A stretch of DNA of 64,000 nt, from positions 744,001 through 808,000 of the forward strand of contig NZ_JAFIDC010000001.1 of assembly GCF_017052655.1 (NCBI RefSeq). The letters run 5' to 3'. The stretch's first letter is position 1; each line of letters starts with the position of its first letter. The DNA comes from Acholeplasma equirhinis. GTDB lineage: Bacteria > Bacillota_I > Bacilli_A > Acholeplasmatales > Acholeplasmataceae. The notes under the pieces are model-generated. The model was not told the DNA's origin and made no database searches. It saw nothing but the letters and a program-made list of their open reading frames with translations. Of this stretch, positions 38,601 to 44,598 are shown piece by piece. The position numbers were made by a program, and so were the translations under genes.

Positions 38601-39923
38601 TGGGATGTTAATTATAGTACCAGCATTCCCATTATAATAAGTAACAACATAACCCGTGTTTGCTTCATTAATCTTGAAGTTAAAGTATGAAGATGAAACT
38701 GCACCTCTATCTCTTAAGATGATACCAGGGCTATTTGAAAATACACCAGAAACATAAGAAACAGAGTTTAGGAAAATTCTACCTTGTGTATTATTAAGAT
38801 CAGAAAACGCATTTGCTTGAATTCTAAGTGCGTTATAAAGTGCTAGCGTTTCTAAATCAATTCTTAATTCAGAAATGTTTCCACTATATCTAAATGCTTC
38901 TGTTCCAATTGATTGAACATTTTCTAAATGCACATCAGATGATAGATTTAACATTGAATAAAAAGCTTGTGACTCAATTGTCACTAAACTTTCAAAGCCA
39001 GCCATTGTTTGAATGCTTGAATTTTTAAATGCACCAGACTCAACATAAGTCACATTTGCACCAAATACAAAGTTTTCAATCACTTGGTTATTATTAAATG
39101 CATTTGCAGCAATTCTAGTTACTGGAAGCTCATTGATTTGATCAACAACAACTGCATCTTTTATTAAACCATTATGACCAACAACAGTGTATGTTATCCC
39201 TGTAGCATCTGTTTCATATGCTAGGTTACCTAAAATTTCATCTACAACTACAAATTTTAAATTTGGTGTTGCATCAGTTGCTGTTGGATCAACAATTGTA
39301 TTTGATTTTACATATACAGTATTATTGAGTGAATACCCCATACTTGAAAATGCATTATATCCAATACTTAAAGTGTCATACATACCATCTTCAAGTTCAA
39401 AATAAACGTTTGATACGTTATAAGCACCAGAAAAGGCATTATCACCAATATACTGAACATTTTTAAAGTATAACGGAGATGTTAATTTATCAGTCCCAAA
39501 AAAGGCTTGACCTCCAATATACTCAACATTTTCTAAACCTGTCAATGTCTCGATTTTTGATCCTTTGAAAGCACCAATTTCAATTCTTGTAACATTTTCT
39601 CCTAAAGAAAGAGATTTAATCGCTTTATTTTCAAAAGCTTTATAATCTATTTTTGTTACAGGAAAATCAAAATAAGTGTCGGGAATCTCGACAACTTCAT
39701 TTGTACCAATATAATCAATAACGAACAGCGAATCTGAATCGTTATCATATTTGTAAATGATACCTTCAGGTGATTGACCATTTGGAAGATCTCCAAATAC
39801 ACCATCAATACCTATCTTATATTTACTATCCGTCTTTCCGAAAGAAAATGTTGCGTAAACAGCACTTAATGCGAATAAAACAAATAGCATTGTAATATTT
39901 ATAATTCTTATACTTTTTTTCAT
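32697..39923 (-). CDS. Giant BspA-type leucine-rich-repeat surface protein
   Basis: An exported protein of about 2408 residues. The signal segment ends AVYA-TFSF, with Ala at residue 24 if the ATG at 39923 is used (GGTGA stands five bases upstream). The rest is 13 tandem units of about 165-190 residues. Each unit opens with a header like LPVTxIAxxAF and continues with LRR_5 (BspA/TpLRR) turns such as VTLGANVxxIGxxAFExSxI, GLENVxTIGxxAFxNxTxLTS, NKLQxIGxxAF and LxIGxxAFxxM. A short linker with Gly-Tyr/Asn-rich beta strands joins the units. BspA-type proteins mediate adhesion and aggregation. There is no C-terminal anchor. Its signal motif and promoter match those of the divergent SipW-like operon. 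Confidence 0.9.
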   Translation of the reverse strand: MKKSIRIINITMLFVLFALSAVYATFSFGKTDSKYKIGIDGVFGDLPNGQSPEGIIYKYDNDSDSLFVIDYIGTNEVVEIPDTYFDFPVTKIDYKAFENKAIKSLSLGENVTRIEIGAFKGSKIETLTGLENVEYIGGQAFFGTDKLTSPLYFKNVQYIGDNAFSGAYNVSNVYFELEDGMYDTLSIGYNAFSSMGYSLNNTVYVKSNTIVDPTATDATPNLKFVVVDEILGNLAYETDATGITYTVVGHNGLIKDAVVVDQINELPVTRIAANAFNNNQVIENFVFGANVTYVESGAFKNSSIQTMAGFESLVTIESQAFYSMLNLSSDVHLENVQSIGTEAFRYSGNISELRIDLETLALYNALRIQANAFSDLNNTQGRIFLNSVSYVSGVFSNSPGIILRDRGAVSSSYFNFKINEANTGYVVTYYNGNAGTIINIPEIILDMPVVKIDSEVFRGKITSSTTVNLNESMREIGWGAFLGTNTTRINGLENVEIIESGAFKESKINHAIQLNNIQFLGFEAFNRAASIPEVGINLPTQELYDTLVIDSDAFGNLSSANNSKIFVTQNTSVHAKANNGSETKVKFIVADLIIDGVAYKYESETDTYTVLGANRIQNVVIKDNIDGVLVTKIEDAAFQNHKFMQTVTIGANITAVPVNGFQGASALTTVIGTENILSVGNLAFQGATALKTVSGFTNVENVGNGAFQNLTALTSIDIFENLVTIGNDAFRGLTNLQQEIVFKKVQSIGRYAFNSSNKIPSITFDLENSEMLDTLTIGEYAFNSMGNTYGAFYISRSTVLGANNTSTNINWFIFDEIVDDVFYQLNGSEYYVVGAKYDLVEGTIVDTINDLPVTQIAAKAFRMNPTLKSLTLGQNVTLIGDSAFELSAIESFNGFEQLITINQNAFKNANQLTTPLVFNKIQTLGVSAFENATSVPSIEIELENERMYSDLRIGATAFKGMNAVATLNILPASYQATSFENSPNITVTNRYLVDGLAYTYNFLTEEFTVSSRIAGLVNVVIPDTLYDHPVTTIGANAFKSDATVLNVTLGANIVTIGASAFESSKIVTITGLEDVETIGNLAFSGTGSLTSDIVLRKVKTIGQSAFSYATRVTKVAIETEDLVNIGQYAFSNMGNAKGNYYVLRGSTVGSSNTSTNLNWFYYDELVNDVYYELFNGIYRAIGSTYGTSEVIIEDEVNGIPVTAIGPNGFRYNQMIRTVTVGANILVINERAFENSSIETFNGFEQIQSFGLQAFYSAKQLSSPVVLTKAITVGQAAFQYTEKIPSIEINLETEAAYNAITIYAYAFANIPSTTKANLYLHSSSYQSTSFTSSSGFTVRGRTYSSGSMNYAINPSNTEWIFTSYSGSSSSITISNTVYSLPVTSIQTNAVRNNTVLRTVTVGDNMNKIGDGAFENTKITTFVGLNYVEVIGLNAFRNITTLTSSITFNKIQMIGNYAFYGSTAIPSITLELESEEMLDTLIIGENSFGNLPTTYGDIYVTRDTIVGEGNENPNLHIFRYDEVIDGVVYTLNEDETTYLVSGALRGTTTVNIPAEINGLTVTEIKDYAFKLNPSVTAVALGENITTIGVSAFESSKLVSITGLENVVTIKENAFRNITSLTSEIVFNELQMLGNNAFNGSNQIISMVLNLGDDSNLDTLAIGDNALANIGNMYGKFYVNRNTQLGLNNGGLNFNIYVFDEHIDNVYYQLNAEETAYIVLGAHHAATAVEIQSLVNDLPVTSVSTNAFRLNKTIETVVLGSNMQTISANAFELSSVKNVFGLENVSTIKASAFLNATSLETPLVFNKLQLIETRAFEGANKVQSIAFELTHESMYQTLSIATYAFSGMTATGTLRLVTASYVSTSFNSSPNIQLINRYLIDGLTYTFNASTEEFTVSAKQSGLVTVTIPETLYNYPVTTIAANVFKSDTTIKTLNLGSNIKTIGFEAFRDSKIVTFTGLENVVTFEEGALRNITTLTSPVVLNKVQTIGNYAFYNSYAITSLVINLETEEMLDNLVIGNYAFALMSNTYGSLYFTRQTTIGTNNTSTNLNWFVYDLLIDGVYYQLNGSEYTVVGAYTGLTEIEILDEIEGLKVTSIAAYAFRKNPTLVTVTNGANVAEIGDYAFYFSPIVTFNGFEQVVTVGKYAFNNATALTSDLIFNKLQRVKEYAFQYATSVTNIAINLETTAMYDTLYIENVGFGNMPAVRSRLFLKNNTYTTFAKSDSNGLVFSPRYYLTGNVAYQLPADNSYWFVAGYDGSPTTITILDTIYDMPVIRINNSAFKSATALRYVTIGANIKEIGNSAFENTQVISVSGLQNVEIIGNSAFRNMTALTSTLVFNKLQSVGEYAFFGSNKVASITIDLTDVDMYSTLTLGEFAFANMTNTTGSLQLVPNTYGETVFDGSTNIVISPLE

Positions 39924-39950
39924 TTTCATCACCGAGTCAAGTTATATCAA

Positions 39951-39979
39951 TTTATATGTATAAAAAGATTTCAAAACCC
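39951..39979 (-). promoter_or_regulatory. Promoter-like motif of the LRR gene (GGGTTT-N17-TATAAA)
   Basis: On the minus strand AAGGGTTTTGA contains GGGTTT (39974-39979), followed after 17 bases by TATAAA (39951-39956), 28 bases from the start codon. A second TTCAAGGGTTTTAA box lies exactly 21 bases upstream, two helical turns. The same arrangement precedes the divergent operon. Confidence 0.6.
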
Positions 39980-40344
39980 TTGAATTAAAGTTTAAAACCC
40001 TTGAAAATCGAAAAACATCTCAATTGATAGGTTTAAAAAGTCCGGTGATCAAATCAAAATAGTGTTAAATAGTCCAATTTTTTTATTTAAATTCTTGTTT
40101 GTTTTTATTTTTCTAAATCATAGATTTTTCATTAATTTCTTAGATTTAAAATGCACATAATTTAAACTTACAATATACCTCATATGCATCAAATAAATAC
40201 TTAATTATATCTTCCGCGCGCACACGTATATTACATAATAAATACACGGTTCACAAATTAGTACGTTTTTGATGTCACTAAAATAGATCATTTAATGACC
40301 TTATATCAATTTTTATTAAATCAACCTTTATAAATATATTTATA

Positions 40345-40368
40345 ACACATGTCAAAATGTGTTTTTTT
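40345..40368 (+). terminator. Orphan terminator-like hairpin
   Basis: ACACAT-GTCAAA-ATGTGT followed by seven T on the plus strand. No plus-strand coding sequence lies upstream, so it may end a small RNA or insulate the operon. Confidence 0.55.
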
Positions 40369-40405
40369 CATTTAAAATATGCCCTATTTTGAATATTGTA
40401 AACTT

Positions 40406-40433
40406 TTGTCACATTGATTAAACATAATATAAA
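40406..40433 (+). promoter_or_regulatory. Possible housekeeping promoter upstream of a second orphan terminator
   Basis: TTGTCA (40406-40411) and TATAAA (40428-40433) with 16 bases between. Transcription from here would reach the hairpin at 40468 after about 30 bases. Confidence 0.4.
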
Positions 40434-40467
40434 GTCATCCTTCTATTTTTTTAGTTCACAAATTGAT

Positions 40468-40500
40468 ACCTTAATAAAGACCTCATTTTTAAGGTTTTTT
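40468..40500 (+). terminator. Second orphan terminator or attenuator
   Basis: ACCTTAA (40468-40474) and TTAAGGT (40489-40495) form a seven-pair stem followed by a T-run. It may attenuate transcription that starts at about 40440 before it reaches the operon. Confidence 0.5.
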
Positions 40501-40622
40501 ATTGATCTTAAAAAACACCATATTTTGAAAGCTTTTAAATTTATCCAGATGATCAATTTGTAAAAAATTATATTATTCAATACCCTTTTTTGAAAATTAA
40601 AGGTGTGAAACGATACGTTTAA

Positions 40623-40650
40623 GGGTTTTGATTAGTTTTCTAACTATAAA
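40623..40650 (+). promoter_or_regulatory. Promoter-like motif of the SipW-like operon (GGGTTT-N16-TATAAA)
   Basis: AAGGGTTTTGA contains GGGTTT (40623-40628), 16 bases before TATAAA (40645-40650), about 75 bases upstream of the first ATG. It matches the LRR-gene motif in the same orientation relative to its gene. Confidence 0.6.
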
Positions 40651-40724
40651 TAAGTTACAGTTTTCCTGCAAACGAAAAATATTGGTTGAAGAAATTTAAC
40701 TTTTTACTAACAAGGAGTTGCTCT

Positions 40725-41279
40725 ATGAGACATTTAAAATTTACTTTACTAGCAATCTTTATGGTGTTAGGTTCAATCGGAATCGTATTTGCAGCCTTTA
40801 ATTTTTCTGAAGGACTCGATAAGGAAGTTAGCGTACTATTTAGGTTAGCTCCTTATGAGGTGGAAGGTACAATCACTTACGAGTTTTTCAAGAATTCAAA
40901 TGAGCCTGTCGATGCACTCCAATTACCAAGCGATGAAGATTCAGCAGAAGGATACATCATCACGGTTAAGATTTATCACACTTTACCAGCTGATGTTGCC
41001 AAATCAGTTTTCAATTATATCGAAACAGTGATTAACTTCAATTTTGATAGTACTGTTATCAATGAAAAATATGACGTTTTAATTGAAGGTACACCAGAAT
41101 GGGTTGAATTTGATGATTATACCCAAGTTGGAACTTACAACATTAGATTTTCTCCAAAAATACCATTCACATTAGAAACATGGATGGCATTCAAGGCAGA
41201 TTTAAATGCTGCAATGGATAACGATACTGCAAATATTGTATTAACAGTTCAAATTCCATATAACGAGGAAGGTGTATAA
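40725..41279 (+). CDS. Exported TasA/camelysin-like protein, paralog 1
   Basis: The 184-residue first gene of the operon. The signal segment ends IVFA-AFNF, with Ala at residue 23. The AAFN junction also occurs at the cleavage site of Bacillus TasA. The mature part is acidic and beta-rich, without Cys. It shares the overall plan of the four later paralogs (an EGTITYEFFKN segment, a central FNFDSTVINEKYDVLIE strand pair, a C-terminal helix TWMAFKADLNAAM) but is the most divergent. AAGGAG lies eight bases before the ATG. Probably processed by the SipW-like peptidase downstream; function as a fibre or surface subunit is inference. Confidence 0.75.
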   Translation: MRHLKFTLLAIFMVLGSIGIVFAAFNFSEGLDKEVSVLFRLAPYEVEGTITYEFFKNSNEPVDALQLPSDEDSAEGYIITVKIYHTLPADVAKSVFNYIETVINFNFDSTVINEKYDVLIEGTPEWVEFDDYTQVGTYNIRFSPKIPFTLETWMAFKADLNAAMDNDTANIVLTVQIPYNEEGV

Positions 41280-41280
41280 C

Positions 41281-41844
41281 ATGAAAAAATTACTAATTCC
41301 TGTAATTGTCGTTGTTGCGATATTCTTAACAATTGTTGGATCATACGCAATCTTCACTTTCTATGAAACGCAAACTAAAGAAATCTCACTTGAGATTGAT
41401 ATTAAAGATGCTGTTCTAGACGGTGAACTTGAAGTAAATGTTCAATATTTCGAAAATGAGGCATTAACAGAACTTGGTTTATTAGTTGATGCACCAAGTC
41501 TTCAAGAAAAACATTATGTCATTCTTGAAATCAAGCATCTTCTAGCAGATGCACAATATAGAGATCCAAATGGTTATGATTATGAAAATATACAATTAGA
41601 TGCAAGTTTCAAAAACGAAACATTCGATGCATATTTTACAATCCAAATCACAACATTAGATCCATTTACTGCACTCGATTCAGATACAATGGTTGGTACT
41701 TTCAAACTAGAACTTGTTTGGAATGATCCAACAATGATTGATACTGAAAACGAATATTTAGCACTTGAACAATTATTCGCAGATTCAATATTAGATGAAA
41801 CTTTAGGCATTGATTTAACAGTTACAATCAATGCGTTAAGTTAA
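41281..41844 (+). CDS. Exported TasA/camelysin-like protein, paralog 2
   Basis: The 187-residue protein has the signal segment ending GSYA-IFTF (Ala23). Shared blocks: DGELEVNVQYF near residue 50, YDYENIQLDASF then FDAYFTIQIT in the middle, and EYLALEQLFADSIL near the end. The mature part is acidic, Cys-free and predicted beta-rich. ATG at 41281 lies one base after the stop of paralog 1, with GAGGAAGG upstream, so the two are coupled. The peptidase gene follows 20 bases downstream. Confidence 0.77.
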   Translation: MKKLLIPVIVVVAIFLTIVGSYAIFTFYETQTKEISLEIDIKDAVLDGELEVNVQYFENEALTELGLLVDAPSLQEKHYVILEIKHLLADAQYRDPNGYDYENIQLDASFKNETFDAYFTIQITTLDPFTALDSDTMVGTFKLELVWNDPTMIDTENEYLALEQLFADSILDETLGIDLTVTINALS

Positions 41845-41864
41845 TCCATAAAGGAGAAATAACT

Positions 41865-43157
41865 ATGGACACAAATTTAATGATTATATTTATCATTGCA
41901 TCCATCACAATAATTACTTTCCTTCTTACTTTTACACTACTTATGAGTGGATTAAATAGAAAAGAAAGAGAACTTGTTAGATCTGGAGCACGTGATGAAG
42001 CAATTAAAAAAACTGTACAAAATCAAAAAAAATTCAGTTACAAGTTTTTAAAAACGATCAGTACAATAATTGAATCTCTGTTCTCACTTGTATTAGTTGC
42101 CTTAATTGCAGCTAGTTTATATACAACTTATTTAAACAATGATATTCAACTATTTGATTTTGATATTAAAGTCGTTGCAACAGATTCAATGGCTGAAGCT
42201 AATCCTAGAAATGAATATCTGGCTGAAAACAATTTAACTAATCAATTTTCAGCAAACGATATTATCTTCTTCTCTAAATTACCAGCTGAATCAGATTTAA
42301 AACTATATGACATCGTTTCTTACTATGACGAAACAAATGATCGATTAATCGTACACAGAATTATCGATATCATCGAAACTTCTGAAGGTAAACAATTCGT
42401 TTTAAGAGGTGATGCAAATCGTACTTCTGATAGTAAAACTATTCTCTATTCAGATTTAAGAGCTATCTACAATGGTCAAAAGATTGAAGGTTTTGGTTTA
42501 GTGGTTAAGTTTATTCAATCACCATTTGCTTTAATTGCTATGGCTGTTATGGTTTACGTCTTAATTATTGATAGTATTTTCCAAAAGAATTTAAAACAAT
42601 TAGATAAATCTAGATATCAAGAAATTAAACAACGTGATGCTTTACTTGAAGAACGTGCTCAAGAAAGAAATGAAAAGAAATTAGAAGAACAAACTGTTAA
42701 ACATGTTAGATCAAACAGTTATGAATTAGTTGAGAAAGACAAGAAATTCGGTTTCCGTTTATATGATTCTAACGGTGACTTATTAGTAACATCGGCATTT
42801 TATCAAACTGAAGAAATTGCAGAACAAAGAAGACATCAAATCGCTGATATGGTTGAAAAGAAACATTATGAAATTTATAAAGATTCAAAAGGTTTCCACC
42901 AAATCAAATTGTATACAGGTAACAAACGTTTAATGTTTGTATGTGAACCTCAAAATTCACTAAGAAAAGCAAAACTTGCATTAAAAGAATTAAAAATGCT
43001 TGCATTAGGTGCTAAAAAATTAATCCCAGAAGAAGTGATGGAACAGCAATTAGCAACCGTGGGAGATAATGCAACAAATGAAACTCAAGTGATTCTTGAA
43101 AAACCTGAAAACATCATTGAAGATACTAAATCTGAAGCAGCTAATGCAACGATTTAA
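41865..43157 (+). CDS. SipW-like (ER-type) signal peptidase with C-terminal YegP-like repeats
   Basis: A 430-residue membrane peptidase. Helices at about 7-28, 68-90 and 213-236. The catalytic domain has Ser108 in VVATDSMA, His164 in RLIVHRI and Asp183 in LRGDANRTSD. His in place of Lys marks the archaeal/ER-type family that includes SipW of Bacillus. After a basic linker (240-285) come two DUF1508/YegP-like repeats: FGFRLYDSNGDLLVTSAFYQ and FHQIKLYTGNKRLMFVCEPQ. Typical SipW is about 190 residues, so the tail is unusual. It should cut the A-x-F-x-F signal segments of its neighbours. Confidence 0.85.
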   Translation: MDTNLMIIFIIASITIITFLLTFTLLMSGLNRKERELVRSGARDEAIKKTVQNQKKFSYKFLKTISTIIESLFSLVLVALIAASLYTTYLNNDIQLFDFDIKVVATDSMAEANPRNEYLAENNLTNQFSANDIIFFSKLPAESDLKLYDIVSYYDETNDRLIVHRIIDIIETSEGKQFVLRGDANRTSDSKTILYSDLRAIYNGQKIEGFGLVVKFIQSPFALIAMAVMVYVLIIDSIFQKNLKQLDKSRYQEIKQRDALLEERAQERNEKKLEEQTVKHVRSNSYELVEKDKKFGFRLYDSNGDLLVTSAFYQTEEIAEQRRHQIADMVEKKHYEIYKDSKGFHQIKLYTGNKRLMFVCEPQNSLRKAKLALKELKMLALGAKKLIPEEVMEQQLATVGDNATNETQVILEKPENIIEDTKSEAANATI

Positions 43158-43178
43158 AAAAAGAAAGGAGTAAAGCGT

Positions 43179-43751
43179 ATGAAACATTTAAAGATTGCAC
43201 TTGTTGGACTATTTCTTATAATTGCAACAATGAGTACAGTTTATGCAATATTCACCTTTGCAACTTCTAAAAGTTCTACTTCTGCTTTGAACTTAAAGGT
43301 AAGTGGTTATAGTGATATTGGAGAATTAACATCCGAAGTTAATGTTTATCAAGATGATGTTGAAGTACCAAGTTTCATTGTTGATAATTCAACAGAACTA
43401 GATAAAAATTATGCAACTGTAAAGTTTATGCATCGTTTACCAATTAACTCCTTATATACACATGATGACGTTGATTATCAAAATGCACTTTATGAGTTTA
43501 GTATCCATAATGACTTAGTTGAATACTTTGACCTTGTTGTAACAACCGTTAATCCCTGGGAAATGATTAATGATGAAAATCTATATGGTGCAACAATTTC
43601 ATTCAAAGTTCAATTAATGTTCAAAGATTCAAAAGAACCTTCCAATTTAAGTGAATATGAAGCATTATCAAATATCCTGGAAGAATTAACCCTAAATAAT
43701 GAAAACTTAATTCATGTAACAATGACTTTACAAGTTATTCAAAATGATTAA
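43179..43751 (+). CDS. Exported TasA/camelysin-like protein, paralog 3
   Basis: 190 residues. The signal segment ends TVYA-IFTF (Ala23). Shared blocks: IGELTSEVNVYQDDVEV, DVDYQNALYEFS, VEYFDLVVTTVNPW and EYEALSNILEELTL. Closest in layout to paralog 2. GAAAGGAG precedes the ATG and the gene follows the peptidase by 21 bases. A long hairpin separates it from paralog 4. Confidence 0.77.
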   Translation: MKHLKIALVGLFLIIATMSTVYAIFTFATSKSSTSALNLKVSGYSDIGELTSEVNVYQDDVEVPSFIVDNSTELDKNYATVKFMHRLPINSLYTHDDVDYQNALYEFSIHNDLVEYFDLVVTTVNPWEMINDENLYGATISFKVQLMFKDSKEPSNLSEYEALSNILEELTLNNENLIHVTMTLQVIQND

Positions 43752-43778
43752 AGTTTAGACTCTTACATTAGTTTTAAT

Positions 43779-43835
43779 ATTCATGATTCTAACTACGGTA
43801 TCTAGTCTTTAGGTACACTAGTTAGAGTCATGAAT
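43779..43835 (+). repeat. Long intercistronic hairpin between paralogs 3 and 4
   Basis: A 17-base inverted repeat with one mismatch (ATTCATGATTCTAACTA at 43779-43795 and its complement at 43819-43835) encloses a second seven-pair stem GTATCTA/TAGGTAC. There is no T-run, so it is not an ordinary terminator. It could be a processing or stabilising structure at the 5' end of the paralog 4 mRNA. Confidence 0.8.
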
Positions 43836-43890
43836 AAAGACTTCATTAAATTAATAAAAAATATAAATAAAAGAAAAGGAAGAAACAAAA

Positions 43891-44451
43891 ATGAAAAATT
43901 TTAGATTTAGTTTAATTGCCCTATTATTCTTAGTAGGTACATTAGGAATGGCGTTCGCGTTATTCACATTTGTTGAAGATGGTGCTATCGACCAAAACTT
44001 AGGTTTAAAGGTTGAAGACTATGTTGAATTTGGTGAATTAGAATCATCAGTTAAATATTTAGTTGAAGGTGTTGAAGACCTTACATTATCAGGTATCGTT
44101 ATTGACAATGAAATAGATCAAGCTAAATATGCTGCTGAAGTTACTTTAACTCATATTTATGATGAAGATTCAGTTATTTCATTTGAAGATGTTGATTATG
44201 AAAATGCAATTATCAAAGCTGTATTTAACGAAGCATTCTTAGATGAATACTTCACAATTGAATTAACTTATGCTGATTGGGAAGATCAAGACACTCAAGC
44301 ACAATTAGTTGTTACAGTTACATTAGTATGGTTAGAAGACGCAATATTAACTTCACCTGAAGATTATGCAGACTTTGTTGCAAACTTCGATGCAAACAAA
44401 GCATTAGCAGACATCATTACATTATCAGTTACTTTAGAATTAGCTGACTAA
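43891..44451 (+). CDS. Exported TasA/camelysin-like protein, paralog 4 (candidate major subunit)
   Basis: The 186-residue protein has the signal segment ending MAFA-LFTF (Ala23). Shared blocks: FGELESSVKYLVEG, DVDYENAIIKAVF, LDEYFTIELTYADW and DYADFVANFD. Very acidic and Cys-free. A strong AAAAGGAAG site precedes it. It is framed by the long hairpin upstream and a terminator downstream, which would let its mRNA accumulate separately. Calling it the major subunit is inference from this layout. Confidence 0.77.
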   Translation: MKNFRFSLIALLFLVGTLGMAFALFTFVEDGAIDQNLGLKVEDYVEFGELESSVKYLVEGVEDLTLSGIVIDNEIDQAKYAAEVTLTHIYDEDSVISFEDVDYENAIIKAVFNEAFLDEYFTIELTYADWEDQDTQAQLVVTVTLVWLEDAILTSPEDYADFVANFDANKALADIITLSVTLELAD

Positions 44452-44534
44452 TTCATTTAAAAGTTAAATTAACTTGGAAAGAAAATTTGGAGTTTAATTT
44501 AACGCAAACAGTAACATTTTGCTTCCCAAAGGAA

Positions 44535-44570
44535 GGAAGGGGCCTCCCTCTCCTACAGCCCCTTTCTTTA
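44535..44570 (+). terminator. Terminator-like hairpin after paralog 4
   Basis: GGAAGGGGC (44535-44543) pairs with GCCCCTTTC (44558-44566), one G-U pair, followed by TTTATATCTTTT. It is GC-rich with a poor T-run, so partial read-through into paralog 5 is likely. Confidence 0.6.
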
Positions 44571-44598
44571 TATCTTTTCAAGAAAGGATCAAAAATTC

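Larger units (their letters stand above)
39933..40724. other. Long divergent intergenic region between the LRR gene and the SipW-like operon
   Basis: About 790 very AT-rich bases with no credible gene. It holds divergent promoter motifs at both ends and a second upstream copy of the left motif at 39992-40005. An alternating pyrimidine-purine tract of 17 bases lies at 40215-40231. Two plus-strand terminator-like hairpins (40345-40368 and 40468-40500) have no gene before them. A TTCACAAATT direct repeat occurs at 40250 and 40455. Confidence 0.8.

Noticed and set aside
32697-39932. Repetitive stretch considered as CRISPR or DNA-level tandem repeat
   Set aside because: The periodicity is at protein level (LRR units); DNA copies are diverged and there are no short identical repeats with spacers.
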